A stretch of 61,769 bases of DNA from Xenorhabdus japonica (GCF_900115195.1 NZ_FOVO01000022.1:1-61769), one strand, 5' to 3'; shown: positions 17,058 to 27,558, numbered from the stretch's first letter. Numbers and translations are program-made. The notes: a model not told the origin generated them from the sequence alone.

Positions 17058-20000
17058 TTAATGGCCACACGCGAATCCCGTCATCGCCCAACCATTTCGC
17101 ATCCATCTGTCTGTCTCTGCCCAAAACGCCCATTTCGCCTGATGCTCTGCTGAACCTGAGCTGGCTGCCAGATAATCCGTAGAAGTCACATAAAACTCCC
17201 GTGCCCAGCCATTGTAGAGATAAAAATTACCCCATTCTTCATAGAGCTGTTCGAGTGCATATTTGGAGGCAATCCGGCTGCCAAGTGATTTGCACAGTTG
17301 TTTTGCCTCAGAATAAAACGCTTTCGTCAGGCCGGAGCGCTCAAACCAGGTGTGAACCGTCAAGGTCAATTCGACCTGCTGCCCGGTCTCATCAGTACCG
17401 GTGAATCTTACTCCGTCAGGATTTTGTTGCACCGTCACCACATCACCCGATACTGTGACCGCGGGCGAATCACTCTGCCAGCTTACCCGGCCTGTATTGC
17501 CTGCCGTGATAAGGCGAAATTTTGCACCACGCCAGAAAACGGAAGGCCCTCTGGTACCAAATGATTTCTGGTTGGCATTGCCGCCCTGACTATCAACGGC
17601 AACAATATCCTCAATACGCAGCGGCGAAACAAATTCGATCACTGGCGATTCTTGTTGCTGATCACCGATCCGCGCAATAACCTCACCTTTTCCCGGACGG
17701 TGGCTGACAACAGTCACAGTTGCATTTCCCCAGTAGTCGGTCTGGGTTTTCACAGAAATCATCTCGCTGAAGTCCCCCGACCACTCAACAGTCTGATCCG
17801 AAAGCCCCCAGCCACGACTGTCCATGACCGTGACGGTGAACGTTACCTGCTCAGTGCCATTAGCTACCGCATGGGTTTTATCCACCCGAACAGTTGACAA
17901 CAGGACTTCTTCAAACATAATCACGGGTGCAGCCAACAGCTCATCGCCGACTCGGATCTGCACCTGATGCTCGCCTGTCAACGCACTACTCAGCTTAACC
18001 TGTGTTTGCCCTTGGCTATCCGTTTCTGTTCGTTCTGAAGACAACACACCGCGATCCGTTTGCCACATCACCGACTGATTTGCCACGGGTAACCCCAATG
18101 AGTCTTTCACCGTGGCGGTCAACACCACCGTATCCTGGCCATCGCTTTTCGCCCGGTCTTTATCCACTGTGATCACGGGTTTCAGCCAGCGTTCAAACGT
18201 CACCGGCGCAGCATGAAGTGTTTTTTCCGCCACCTCTGCTTTCATCGTTGCCGTTTCTGAGGTTTGGCTGACTAACCGGGCTGTCGCTTCTCCCTGGCTG
18301 TTTGTCTGCCCCTGCTTATCCAGCAGTTGCCCGTTATCCGCTGACCATTGCACTTTGCTGTTAGCAACGGGTTGATCTGCTGCATCGCGCACGTTCACCG
18401 TATAAAGGATGCTGTCCTGACCATCGGCAATAGCCGTTTGTTTGTCCGCCTGAAGCGTATGAGCTAGCGAGGCAATAAAGCTAATTGAAGAATACATCAC
18501 CATTTCGCTGCCAACCGCCACCGTCACTTCCGCATTTCCTGACACCCGGCTGGTTAAATAAGCGGTGGCCTGCCCTTTCGCATTAGTCATTAATGAAAAT
18601 GAGGAGAACTGTCCAATATTGGTCTGCCAGCCAACGGCTTGATTTGGAACAGGTTGACCGTCGGCGTTTTTAACCGTGACAGTCAAGGACGCCATGGCTT
18701 TTCCATTCTCCTTAACGCTCTGTTTATCAACGGTGATTTCGGGTATCAGCACTGCATCAAACTGTACCGAAAGCGCCATGGTAACGTGCTCATCGACAGT
18801 AACGCGTACGGTGTGCAGACCCTGCTGACGGCTGCGGAGCACAACCGCTGCCTGCCCCTGTGCATCCGTGTTCTGCCGGGTTTGGGCTAATTCGCCTTTA
18901 TCACTTGACCAGATAACCGTTTGATTCGGGACGGGAGTCCCCTCCTGATCGGTAACAAGGACGGTATAGATCACATTATCATGACCATCGGCTTTAGCCT
19001 GAGTTTTATTCGCTGTCACCTGCAATCGCTTTTCGGTCGGCAAACTCACCATCATGATTTCTGCCCGGTTGGAACGGTTACCCCGGCTATCGATGGCTAT
19101 TCCCGCAAGCCGAACAGGTTTTTCCGTGGCTTTCGGCAACCGTAACGTCACTTTCTCCGGCCGTTGATCAAGCATTTTCCTGCCTGCTGTAATTCAGCCG
19201 TATCCAGCTCTAAACGTGCCAACGGATATTTGGATTGGATAATCGGTACAAAGGTCACTTCTTTGCCTTCATATCCGTTGATTGATGCAGGGAAAGCCAG
19301 TGTCAGCAACGTTTGTTTCTGATAATCCAACACCATATCGCTGCGGCGATTTACAACATCAAATTGGCTGGATCTTAAATTGCGCAATGGCGCGACTGCG
19401 TTTGGATCAAACTGTTGGCTGAACGGAACGCCCAATTGATAATTGAGGTTCAGAGTAAAACGGTTCTCACTGACACCTTGTTTACCCTGCCGAAAATCTG
19501 CGCCCAGTGTCACTAAGGGAACTGGCGTGTAAGTCAGCCCGGTGGTGACGCTATACGGATTTTTCTGGCGTTCTGATTCCCCCAATAATGCAACCTGCTG
19601 CCCGTAATAGTGTTCATACTTCAATTGCCCGCCCCAATGAGGAAAAGCAGGCAAATACGCTTCGGCCTGAATATCCCAGCCATTGGCCGGTCTTGCATCA
19701 AAATCCGTGAGCCTCGCGGTTTTCCAGTGAGATAAGCGCTGGTAAAGATTGGCGGACAATTTGACGTTATCATGCCAGGCTTCCAGCCCAAGACTGTAAC
19801 GGTGATGCAGCTCCGGCCACAACGCATCCCAGAAGACATTGGCACCCCATAACCAATTATCGGCGACATAACGATAGCCAAATCCGACTGCCGTTGTTGT
19901 CTGACCGTGATGGTTTTTTACCCCTAACTGGCTGAATGCAGTACCCGAAACTGGTTGATAAAAAGGCAGTAACCAATCAAATGAAATGTCTTTTAACGAA

Positions 20001-20302
20001 AAATGATTGTCGAAAGGGAGTGTGAGGCGGGCATTGCCGTATTGATTTAACCACGGTGTCAGTGTCGACGCCACCGCAGACGTTAACTTCTGGGCGGCCA
20101 TTGTTTTTGCCGCTTCGCTGGGTGATTGCGATTGAGTAAGTTGACTCCATTGGGCGGTGATTTCGGCCAGTTTTTGTGTCTGCGGGTCTTGGTTTTGATC
20201 TTCTGGCATAGCCTGACCGGAAAAACTCAGTGACAGACTTAACAAGCTGATAATCAGAGATTTTGTTCTATTATACCAAGTGGATTGGATTTTTTGCACC
20301 AC
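17058..20302 (-). pseudogene. Inverse autotransporter (invasin/intimin type), split by a one-base frameshift
   Basis: The first part (20302-19148, GTG start after AGGGG) encodes a signal peptide, a helical periplasmic region and a beta-barrel of the intimin/invasin type (FGYRYVADNWLWGANVFWD, LGLEAWHDNVKLSANLYQRL). The second (19175-17058) encodes five group-1 bacterial Ig-like repeats of about 95 residues, each opening with VTxDKxxAxADGxD, then a C-terminal C-type-lectin-like domain ending in TGFACGH. The two parts meet at AELQQAGK and MLDQRPEK, a join that is continuous in invasins. Five A's instead of four near 19175 would restore one protein of about 1080 residues. It would be an outer-membrane adhesin. 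It sits between TIGR03757 and the VirB4 gene, in the direction of the transfer operon, so it is cargo. Confidence 0.85.
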
Positions 20303-20405
20303 GAGTTGTTACCCTTTTCATTCATGCTGAAAGGGGTAACATGCCGAAAACACAGCTTAAGTACCGCGCTTAATTCTTTTTTCGAACATGAAAATTAAAC
20401 GACTG

Positions 20406-23150
20406 TCACCCATTGGATTCAAGATGTAATCCCCGCGCAATATCCATTTTTCTGGCCACCAACACCGCCGCTTCCAGTTCACTGCACTGATACGCCCGCA
20501 TTAATGCCCGTCGCTCCGCTTTTTCTTCTTTTTCCGTCATCCCCAGTGCCAGATAAAGGCTCGGTGGCACCACCCGGAACAAGGCTTCGATTTTTTTCGC
20601 CAGCACTACGCCTTCGGTATAGCAGCGCGGGAGTTTACTGGCGGAGAGCAACACGGCTTTTTGTTCCTCGGTCAGTTTTTTGAAGCGGGCGATTTGTTCG
20701 ACTTCATCCGGCGGCATGGTCAGGCACAACCACCATTCAGCCATATTCAGCATTTTTTCAGCGGTATCCGGGTAGTCAGCGAGGTTTTGGGTTGCGAGCC
20801 ACAGCCAGGCGCCCAGTTTACGCCACATTTTCACCACCTTGGTCATATAGGGGGAGAGCAGCGGGTTGGTGGTGGTGATATGCCCTTCATCGATCACCAA
20901 TTGCAGTTCTCGATCCTGATATTGATCCCGTTCGGCCAGATTATTCACGGTATTGATGAGTGAGACCATTGCCAATGCCATCTGTGCCGAATAGTTTTCC
21001 CGCGCCAGTGTACCCAGATCAATCAACGTGACATCCACTTCCGGCCACGGCGTACCGGGACGGTTAAACAGTTCCCCTTCAAAGCCCTGGGTAAACATCG
21101 ACATGGCACCGGCCATTTCATCCGCCCGTGCCCGGCGATGTGCCGTGATTAACGGCTGACCGTGTTCATCCTGTTGATGGTTTCGGGCGATGGCATACAA
21201 CGCATTTTGTAAGTCTGAGGCCACCATCTGACGTCCCTCAGCAAAGCTGGTGTGTGCTGCCATCATAATGGCTTCACGGATTAACCCCCGATCCGAGCGG
21301 GTCAGGCGCTCTTCCTCTTTTTTCTCACCGCCAGTGATCATCAGCCGGGCGGCAATTTCCATCTCACCCAGAATATCGCGCTGTTCATCATTTTCGTCTT
21401 CCTGCGATTCATCAGGAATGTCCTGCCATTTATTGGGACTGAGTTGCAGCAGTTGATGGGCATCGGCAAATAGCGCCAGACTGACGCCACAACCCGGTTT
21501 GATACCGATTTTATTGACCGTCAGCCCCAGACTTTCGTAATAATCAGCCAGTAAACCAAAGCTGTTCCCCGCTTCCACAATAAACAGACGCGGTCGGTGG
21601 ATCGCCATCAATTGCACCAGGGAGGCACACAGAGTCGCAGATTTACCTGCTCCTGTCGGGCCAAACAGCAATAAGTGGGCATTCTGGGTGCGATCCTGTT
21701 TGTTCATCGGATCAAAAGTCAACGGTGCCTCACCACGATTAAAAAAGCTGAAACCCGGATGCCCGGTGCCTGTCGAACGGCCTGTCACCGGCAAGAGTCC
21801 CGCCAAATGTTGCACCCAGCTCAGGCGGGTAAACCAGTGTTTTTTGTCCTTCTGCGGGTTAAAGCCCATCGGCAGGGCACGCAAATATGTATTCAGCGGG
21901 GAAACACTGAATTCCGGTCGCACGGGTTGTAATCCAGCACTCAGTAATGTGGAAGAAAGCTGATGAACCCGCTGATTCAGATTACCCAAATCCTTGCCAC
22001 GCACCAGAAAGGTCAGCGCACTGCGATACAGTTTATGGCGTCGCCCCAGTAATTCCTTCACTTCCAGCACATCCTGCCGGACACGTGCTGATTCAGTATT
22101 TTCCCCCACCGCATTTTTTGCCAGCCGGGTAAAATCTTCTTCCAGTGTATCCTGTGCCTGCACCACAATAGTAAGCGTTACTACGGTACCTTCCGGCATC
22201 ATATCCATCAGTGCATTGATATTATCACCCCGTTTCACTTCCCCGGTCAGCGTGCCCGGCGCTGGCGGGCGGCGCAGGCGTTCAACCGGAATGGCTTTAT
22301 GCGGCAGGCCGTCAAACCACCAGAGTCCGTTTTCGGGATCAGACACCGGCGGGGTAAACCACAGACTTTCAGCAAAATCATTATTGACGGGAAGATCCGA
22401 TTGTGTGGATGCCTCGTAACTCACAGTACGGTAAAAATCAGCCTTTTCCATGCCCCAGTCCGGAGCCGGATTAAAATGGCGCAATAGCCAGCTGTGGATC
22501 TGTCCGCCACTTTGGCGGGTGGCCATGACACCGGCAGAAGCCAATGACGACACCAACCGCTCACAGACCTGATTAAGTGCAGCGACGGATGACAGAGAAG
22601 GGTTATCAGCACGGGATTTGTGGCCAGAGGGGTGCCAGCGGTAAATCACCATACGCGTCTGACGTTGCTGACCTCGCCAGGGTTGCCCGGTAATCAGAGA
22701 GTCCTGAAATATCCCGTCAGGTTGAGCAATCCCCTTCAGGTGGCGTTCCGATTCAGCCAGAAAGGTGTCTGTAAAGGCAGTGCCCTGCGCCCACGGTTTC
22801 ACATAGTCCCGTAATGTATTGAGATAACTGGCCGGCTCATCTTCATCCTGACAAAAAAACTGCACCACCCACGGTGAAATATCGTCTTCTTCCAGACTGT
22901 CCTGAATCGCATCTTCCAGCTGATCCCGAATCTCAATCAATCGTTCAAGGGAACGACCTTCCGTTGCCACGGGTTCAATGCGGTAAACCGCCCCCACGGA
23001 AATACCGTCGTCCAGCAACAAACATTGCCCGTCTTCCAGATATTCCACCCAGGGCAGGTAGTCGATAATGGACGGATTCGTCCGGTAAATCGCCGCTTCA
23101 TCGGCATCCCGCAGTTGGCTGGGGCGATTCAATGCTTTAATGTTTTGCAT
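20406..23150 (-). CDS. Conjugative transfer ATPase, VirB4/TraC-like (TIGR03744 family)
   Basis: The 914-residue ATPase energises pilus assembly and substrate transfer at the inner membrane. Walker A is FGPTGAGKSAT near residue 497, Walker B is LQLVIDEGH near residue 755, and a conserved WLATQNLADYPDTAE follows near residue 790. The N-terminal 450 residues match the TraC-type domain (YLPWVEYLEDGQCLLLDDGISVGAVY). It starts one base over the stop of the lipoprotein gene. Length and motifs fit the TIGR03744 family, and no damage is visible. Confidence 0.92.
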   Translation of the reverse strand: MQNIKALNRPSQLRDADEAAIYRTNPSIIDYLPWVEYLEDGQCLLLDDGISVGAVYRIEPVATEGRSLERLIEIRDQLEDAIQDSLEEDDISPWVVQFFCQDEDEPASYLNTLRDYVKPWAQGTAFTDTFLAESERHLKGIAQPDGIFQDSLITGQPWRGQQRQTRMVIYRWHPSGHKSRADNPSLSSVAALNQVCERLVSSLASAGVMATRQSGGQIHSWLLRHFNPAPDWGMEKADFYRTVSYEASTQSDLPVNNDFAESLWFTPPVSDPENGLWWFDGLPHKAIPVERLRRPPAPGTLTGEVKRGDNINALMDMMPEGTVVTLTIVVQAQDTLEEDFTRLAKNAVGENTESARVRQDVLEVKELLGRRHKLYRSALTFLVRGKDLGNLNQRVHQLSSTLLSAGLQPVRPEFSVSPLNTYLRALPMGFNPQKDKKHWFTRLSWVQHLAGLLPVTGRSTGTGHPGFSFFNRGEAPLTFDPMNKQDRTQNAHLLLFGPTGAGKSATLCASLVQLMAIHRPRLFIVEAGNSFGLLADYYESLGLTVNKIGIKPGCGVSLALFADAHQLLQLSPNKWQDIPDESQEDENDEQRDILGEMEIAARLMITGGEKKEEERLTRSDRGLIREAIMMAAHTSFAEGRQMVASDLQNALYAIARNHQQDEHGQPLITAHRRARADEMAGAMSMFTQGFEGELFNRPGTPWPEVDVTLIDLGTLARENYSAQMALAMVSLINTVNNLAERDQYQDRELQLVIDEGHITTTNPLLSPYMTKVVKMWRKLGAWLWLATQNLADYPDTAEKMLNMAEWWLCLTMPPDEVEQIARFKKLTEEQKAVLLSASKLPRCYTEGVVLAKKIEALFRVVPPSLYLALGMTEKEEKAERRALMRAYQCSELEAAVLVARKMDIARGLHLESNG

Positions 23151-23551
23151 TACAGTACCTCCGTGTGTTCACCCGGCAGGGCATACTGCACCTGCTGATA
23201 AAACGGGAACACCGTGCTGTAGCCTAGTATCGGTGTCTTGCCAGCAACCAGATGCGGATAGACATACATCACCATATCGGGATTGGGTAAGCGGGGAAAC
23301 TGCTGGCTGATTTCATGCTCAACCGAACGACTGTAATGGTAAGGTTCTTCCAGTGCCCGGTTTCGTTCGGCAGGGGTTAACGCCCGGCGCAAGGTTTGCC
23401 TTGCCAATATTGCGCTATGACCCGCCTTATTCCCCTCCCACATCGCCAGCACGGTCTGTTTGCCGGCAGGGAGTAAGGCCTCTTTCGACGTCGAACAGCC
23501 TGCTAACAACCCCGCCAGACACACTACCCAACCATATTTTATTTTCTGCAT
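23150..23551 (-). CDS. Conjugative transfer region lipoprotein, TIGR03751 family
   Basis: The 133-residue lipoprotein starts at the ATG at 23551. The lipobox is LLAGC (residues 15-19) in MQKIKYGWVVCLAGLLAGCS. The mature part contains QTLRRALTPAERNRALE and ends with PFYQQVQYALPGEHTEVL, both typical of TIGR03751. It is expected in the inner leaflet of the outer membrane, possibly as the VirB7-like partner of the core complex. An upstream in-frame start at 23641 is rejected because it would bury the signal peptide. It overlaps the previous gene by 13 bases and the VirB4 gene by one. Confidence 0.85.
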   Translation of the reverse strand: MQKIKYGWVVCLAGLLAGCSTSKEALLPAGKQTVLAMWEGNKAGHSAILARQTLRRALTPAERNRALEEPYHYSRSVEHEISQQFPRLPNPDMVMYVYPHLVAGKTPILGYSTVFPFYQQVQYALPGEHTEVL

Positions 23552-23895
23552 GATCCAGACTCCGTGGTGCCAATGGCCGTAAACGTGGCAAATTCGGGGT
23601 GCACTGCCAGCTCGGATAAGGTAAAAGGCAGGCGTTCCCACTGCTCAGGCTGAGCCTCTGCGTTGCCCTCAACAATAGCCTGCCATTGCATTTCCGTCAG
23701 ACGAAAGACGGTAACATCGCCGTCACCAAGCAACCGGTATACCCTGCCAGCTGAGAGATATAACCGATACTCTTCTTTATCGACAAAACGCCAGTCAAGC
23801 TGAACCCGCGCTGGTTCAGACAGACACGTAACGGGCACTTGCAGGCAATAAGGCTGGCTGGCACTAAACAACCATTGAAAGACAGGCTTTTCCAT
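23539..23895 (-). CDS. Conserved ICE transfer-region protein of unknown function
   Basis: The 118-residue protein has no signal peptide and no membrane helix. Sequence shows FQWLFSASQPYCLQVPV at the start, a central beta-rich part with YRLYLSAGRVYRLLGDGDVTVF, and ends in TESGSCRK. Its start codon coincides with the stop of the TIGR03752 gene (TTAAT/ATG junction at 23895), and its end overlaps the lipoprotein gene, so it belongs to the same operon. I know a gene of this size at this site in related ICEs but no function. Confidence 0.65.
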   Translation of the reverse strand: MEKPVFQWLFSASQPYCLQVPVTCLSEPARVQLDWRFVDKEEYRLYLSAGRVYRLLGDGDVTVFRLTEMQWQAIVEGNAEAQPEQWERLPFTLSELAVHPEFATFTAIGTTESGSCRK

Positions 23896-25307
23896 TAATC
23901 TAATACATCCTGATGATTATATTGGGTTGACTCACTCAAGCCGTAACGCACCTTACGTCCTTTCGCTTCGTAATCAATCGCCAGCGGTTGTGTGATATGC
24001 ACCACTAACCGGGCACCGGGTGGAACATAAACCGCATCAAAAGTCTGGCTGTAACGTTGTTTGAGCCATTCGGTTATGTCATTCATGCCACCGGCCATGG
24101 CTTTTCCTAATGCCGACTGTCCGGCATTGCCCGTTAAGGCTGACGTGATACCGCCAGCACCGTTGGTTTGCGCGGTTCGCTGACTTTCGTTCAATGCGTC
24201 CCCGGCTGAATTCATGGCCGAAAGGGCAAACAACGTCGGCAGATAGGTGCTGGCGTTGGATTTACGCTCACCGCTGATACAGGGAATGCCATTTTCATCA
24301 GACAGCCAGCCGATACCCTGCGGATTTTGCCCGGTGCCCGGTAAGGTACGCACCGTGCCATCCTGAAAAACAAAGGTGATGGAATTGACCTGCCCACGCA
24401 CGCAGGCCAGTGTCCAGTCGCCACTGGCCGAGCCGGAGACAACAGCGCCTTCCACCTCTGGCAGTTCGATACCGTTGGCGGTCAGGTTGTTTTTGCCGAT
24501 AAGAATTTTGAACGGATACGGATCAGTGACCGTGCCATTGACAGGCACACGGCCTAATAACGCGGTCATCGCCTGACTGCCCACCAAAGTGGCATTTTCA
24601 GGCAGGGTATAGACCAGTTTCTCGTTTTCTTCCTTAAGCGAGGAATTTTGGGGTGTATTTTGCCCAGTTGTCGGTTGTTCACTTAAAAAAGAAGTCGGAA
24701 ATTGCGCCGTGGTTTTTTCATTACCCATAGCTTGCATATCTGAAGACTTTTCATCAGCAGGGGGCACCCAGATAAGTTCATCCTGCCCCTTGGCTGGCTG
24801 AGCAGAATACGGACTACCGGCCAGTCCCAACCCAAGCGGCATCTGATTATCCTGAGAAGGCAAAGGCGCTGAATTTAATCGTTCCGTCAGCAAATCAATC
24901 TGTGCCAGTACCCCCTGCTGCTCATCCTGTAACTCGCGTCGGCGTTGTTCATCTTCCTGACGGATGGCGGCAACGGCCGCGTCTATCTGCCCCGCGACAT
25001 CGTGACGCTGACTTTTTAACTGGTCATTTTCTTTCAGGATATCGGCATTCTGCTGGCTTAAGTGTCTCTGCTCTGCCCGCACTTTATTCAGTGTCCCTAT
25101 CAGGGTACGCAGGGTATCTTCCGGTGTATCGCCCCCTACCCCCAGCGCCTGTAACTCCTCCGGTGACAGCGTAGCCAGTACATTATTCGACGTCGTGTCG
25201 GGCGCTGCACCTTCCGTTGAACGGCAACTTTTGATGCCAATAAATCCGCCGATAAGCAGCACCATGGGCACCAGTATTTTCACCAACGCATTGGATTTAA
25301 CCTGCAT
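23895..25307 (-). CDS. Integrating conjugative element protein TIGR03752, TraB/VirB10-like
   Basis: The 470-residue protein is anchored by one N-terminal membrane helix (LVKILVPMVLLIGGFIGI). A coiled coil follows (about residues 65-145, KVRAEQRHLSQQNADILKE), then a proline/glutamine-rich linker and a C-terminal beta-rich domain (LLGRVPVNGTVTDPYPFKIL, GARLVVHITQPLAIDY). This is the layout of VirB10/TraB, which spans the periplasm and couples the inner membrane ATPases to the outer membrane core. It overlaps the TIGR03749 gene by 11 bases. It is complete. Confidence 0.9.
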   Translation of the reverse strand: MQVKSNALVKILVPMVLLIGGFIGIKSCRSTEGAAPDTTSNNVLATLSPEELQALGVGGDTPEDTLRTLIGTLNKVRAEQRHLSQQNADILKENDQLKSQRHDVAGQIDAAVAAIRQEDEQRRRELQDEQQGVLAQIDLLTERLNSAPLPSQDNQMPLGLGLAGSPYSAQPAKGQDELIWVPPADEKSSDMQAMGNEKTTAQFPTSFLSEQPTTGQNTPQNSSLKEENEKLVYTLPENATLVGSQAMTALLGRVPVNGTVTDPYPFKILIGKNNLTANGIELPEVEGAVVSGSASGDWTLACVRGQVNSITFVFQDGTVRTLPGTGQNPQGIGWLSDENGIPCISGERKSNASTYLPTLFALSAMNSAGDALNESQRTAQTNGAGGITSALTGNAGQSALGKAMAGGMNDITEWLKQRYSQTFDAVYVPPGARLVVHITQPLAIDYEAKGRKVRYGLSESTQYNHQDVLD

Positions 25308-26130
25308 GACGTCCTCCCGGTTTCACTGATACCGGCTCAGGTATAAGGGCGTTATCCGGCAGCCCTTTTGTGACGAGATACAATACCGTGGCCTCTTCCG
25401 GTGTCCCCGCCTCACCCAGCCAACGATGCTGGAACGTGGCCACTACAAATTTCCCTTGTAAGGCCCGTGGATCAAGGGTGATTTTTCGTTGGGTGGGATT
25501 GCGCAGTTTCAGTGCCACTACAGTGTGATTGTGCAATCCCCAACCTGCCAGCGGCATAATTTCAATCGGCTCTGACGGATAGAGGGTAGTGATGGTTCCG
25601 GGTAAATGCAGGTTCACGGGCTGAATACCCGTAACTGGCTCTACAGTACGTAACGGTGCATAGAGCTGCTGCGCCGCATAGCGGGTTAAAACGACCGGAA
25701 CGGGCGCCGACAATTCAGGTTTACTCTGGGACTGGGATTGTTCTTTTGAGACCGGTTTTTTTTCATCCAAATAAATAATGCGTACCGGCTCTGCTGGCCC
25801 CGCTTTGGCGGCCGTAATATCCAGTAAAATGATTTCGCCGTTTTCGCTGTCCTGCAATTGCAGGCGGGTTTGCGGGAAGGTATTGTTGGCTTTCAGATAA
25901 ATCGCCCCGCCTACGCTTTGTACCCGCAATTTATCGCTGAGCGACGGAGGAAAACCGATACGGACATTTCTGTCCGCAAAAATAATCCGCTCCTGACCGA
26001 CCTTGAGCGCAATGGATAACGGAATACGTTCCCATTTCATCAGTTCATCGGCCTTTGCGCTGACGCTGAACAGTAAGAGGCTGACCAATCCCAGCCAAAA
26101 ACTACGACAGCCAAATGGCACTCTGCTCAT
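25297..26130 (-). CDS. Integrating conjugative element protein TIGR03749, TraK/VirB9-like
   Basis: The 277-residue exported protein is read from ATG 26130, which overlaps the upstream stop as ATGA; an earlier in-frame ATG is discarded because this one places the signal peptide (SFWLGLVSLLLFSVSAKA) at the start. The mature part begins with ELMKWERIPLSIALKVGQERIIF, the family hallmark, and has a beta-rich C-terminal half. By size and order it corresponds to the periplasmic secretin-like TraK/VirB9 component of the core complex, which is inference. A run of K, S and Q residues near 150 is a flexible linker. Confidence 0.88.
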   Translation of the reverse strand: MSRVPFGCRSFWLGLVSLLLFSVSAKADELMKWERIPLSIALKVGQERIIFADRNVRIGFPPSLSDKLRVQSVGGAIYLKANNTFPQTRLQLQDSENGEIILLDITAAKAGPAEPVRIIYLDEKKPVSKEQSQSQSKPELSAPVPVVLTRYAAQQLYAPLRTVEPVTGIQPVNLHLPGTITTLYPSEPIEIMPLAGWGLHNHTVVALKLRNPTQRKITLDPRALQGKFVVATFQHRWLGEAGTPEEATVLYLVTKGLPDNALIPEPVSVKPGGRHAG

Positions 26131-26783
26131 TGAAATACACCCTTTTTCTCTTCCGACAATTGTGGTATCGCTTCCAGCCGCTGTGGCATGCCGTCGTAAC
26201 AATCCAGTGCCAGCCCGAAGGGATTACGCTCGGCATCGCCTTCCCAGCGCACCACTTTCAGCGGATAGCGCACTAATGCCCGTTTAACCGGTTCGGCGTG
26301 ATAATATTCATCCGCCACCAAATCCAGCCGGACTACCCAGTTATCCCGGTCATGCACCGTCACACTGCGCGTCCCATAGCCCCGGCCGGGAATTTCATAC
26401 ACCACGCGCACCCGATCAAGCAGCTCGCCACTGTCGGCCCGGGTTTTGGCATCCTCCCGTAAAAAATCCTGACACGCGGGGGTCAGATAAGGGGATAAAG
26501 CATCAATTTTGGCCAGATAGTCCTGTGCCCCGTTTTTCGGCCAAGCGTTCAGTTGCTGGAAAATATAAAAGGCAAAACTGTAGACACTCGACGCAGGCAC
26601 TTCCCACCACGGGCGCGTACTGCCGGTGCGTAAGTCCGGCGGATGATGGATGGTGAGATTGCGCGGTGAAGCCATCCAGCCGGTCAGGGTCAGCAGCAAT
26701 ACCAACACCAAAATGCTGCACGCCATTCTCAGGGTCAAAATATGCTGATCCCGATTTTTGATCGCATGACGAAACCGGCTCAT
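26127..26783 (-). CDS. Integrating conjugative element protein TIGR03746, VirB8/TraE-like
   Basis: The 218-residue bitopic protein starts MSRFRHAIKNRDQHILTLRM, the conserved N-terminus of this family. It has a single membrane helix (ILVLVLLLTLTGWM, about residues 24-42) and a periplasmic domain with VRVVYEIPGRGYGTRSVTVHDRDNWVV. The layout matches VirB8/TraE-type scaffold proteins. The start overlaps the upstream stop (ATGA); an in-frame ATG at 26834 lies inside the previous gene and is not used. It ends in EEKKGVFQ, overlapping TIGR03749 by 4 bases. Confidence 0.88.
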   Translation of the reverse strand: MSRFRHAIKNRDQHILTLRMACSILVLVLLLTLTGWMASPRNLTIHHPPDLRTGSTRPWWEVPASSVYSFAFYIFQQLNAWPKNGAQDYLAKIDALSPYLTPACQDFLREDAKTRADSGELLDRVRVVYEIPGRGYGTRSVTVHDRDNWVVRLDLVADEYYHAEPVKRALVRYPLKVVRWEGDAERNPFGLALDCYDGMPQRLEAIPQLSEEKKGVFQ

Positions 26784-27136
26784 CGCAGGCTCCTGCTGCG
26801 GCGCAACGACCAGCCCTGAGCGGTAAGAATCCATGCCGGATCACCGATACCCAGTCGGCGTTTTTTCTCTGCCAGTTTCAGCCAGATATAATTCTCCGGC
26901 TTGCCACGTTTGAGGTGTGCGAGCCAACGCCCGCCAAAGCTTACCAGTAACAAGGGCATGACCAACATGCCGGTCGGGAGCATGACCCAACCGGTTAATG
27001 GGATCAGGGGAATACTGACTGCCAGTCCGAGCGTGATCCCAGCCAGTGCGGCCAGTCCCATCTCAGGCGTGGTGAACCCGCGAAATACCACCGGTTCAGC
27101 GTTTAAACGGTCAGGTAAGAAAGCGATCGTCTGCAT
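26780..27136 (-). CDS. Integrating conjugative element protein TIGR03750, TraL/VirB3-like
   Basis: The 118-residue membrane protein starts MQTIAFLPDRLNAEPVVFRG, which is diagnostic of the family. Two adjoining membrane helices follow (GLAALAGITLGLAVSIPLI and WVMLPTGMLVMPLLLVSFGG), with a basic C-terminus (KKRRLGIG). AAGGTGAT lies 4 bases before the ATG at 27136 and decides the start over one 9 bases further out. Position between the pilin-like gene and the VirB8-like gene matches VirB3/TraL. Confidence 0.85.
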   Translation of the reverse strand: MQTIAFLPDRLNAEPVVFRGFTTPEMGLAALAGITLGLAVSIPLIPLTGWVMLPTGMLVMPLLLVSFGGRWLAHLKRGKPENYIWLKLAEKKRRLGIGDPAWILTAQGWSLRRSRSLR

Positions 27137-27146
27137 GGTTATCACC

Positions 27147-27524
27147 TTAAAAGATAATGCTGGCCGATTTCGACAGCAACCAAATCACGGCAACCAACAG
27201 CACCACGCCAACCACGACGATGGCGCCAAATTGGGTCCAGGTCGATTTGCCATCCCGCACTTCGGAAAAAGTTTCGACGGCGGCCGAGGCGACCTTAAAG
27301 AACGCTACTGCCGAAAGGATCAACCCGCCAATCACAATGCCATCCTGTGCATACCCTTTCGCCTGTCCCAGCAATCCGCCTCCGCCACCACTTTTGGGCG
27401 GTTCAATAGCCGGTAAATCGGCCCAGGCTGATTCACAGGAAAATCCGAATAACAGCATGAACGTACTGAGCCGTGTCATCAGGTTTGTGCTGATACGTCG
27501 GCAGACGGTAAAAATGTGCTTCAT
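27147..27524 (-). CDS. Integrating conjugative element membrane protein TIGR03745, pilin-like
   Basis: The 125-residue protein has a long signal region ending near ESAWA (residue 35), a glycine run KSGGGGGLLGQ, and two hydrophobic helices (GIVIGGLILSAVAFFKVAS and FGAIVVVGVVLLVAVIWLL) joined by a polar loop. That is the architecture of VirB2/TraA-type pilin precursors, so it may form the conjugative pilus; the assignment of role is inference, the family is clear. Confidence 0.85.
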   Translation of the reverse strand: MKHIFTVCRRISTNLMTRLSTFMLLFGFSCESAWADLPAIEPPKSGGGGGLLGQAKGYAQDGIVIGGLILSAVAFFKVASAAVETFSEVRDGKSTWTQFGAIVVVGVVLLVAVIWLLSKSASIIF

Positions 27525-27558
27525 GTTCTATCTATTCCTTTTCATCGTATTCGCTGCA

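Noticed and set aside
19148-19180. Programmed -1 frameshift in the autotransporter
   Set aside because: The A run is not a full X-XXY-YYZ slippery site, no downstream stem is obvious, and this gene type does not use frameshifting; a lost A is simpler.
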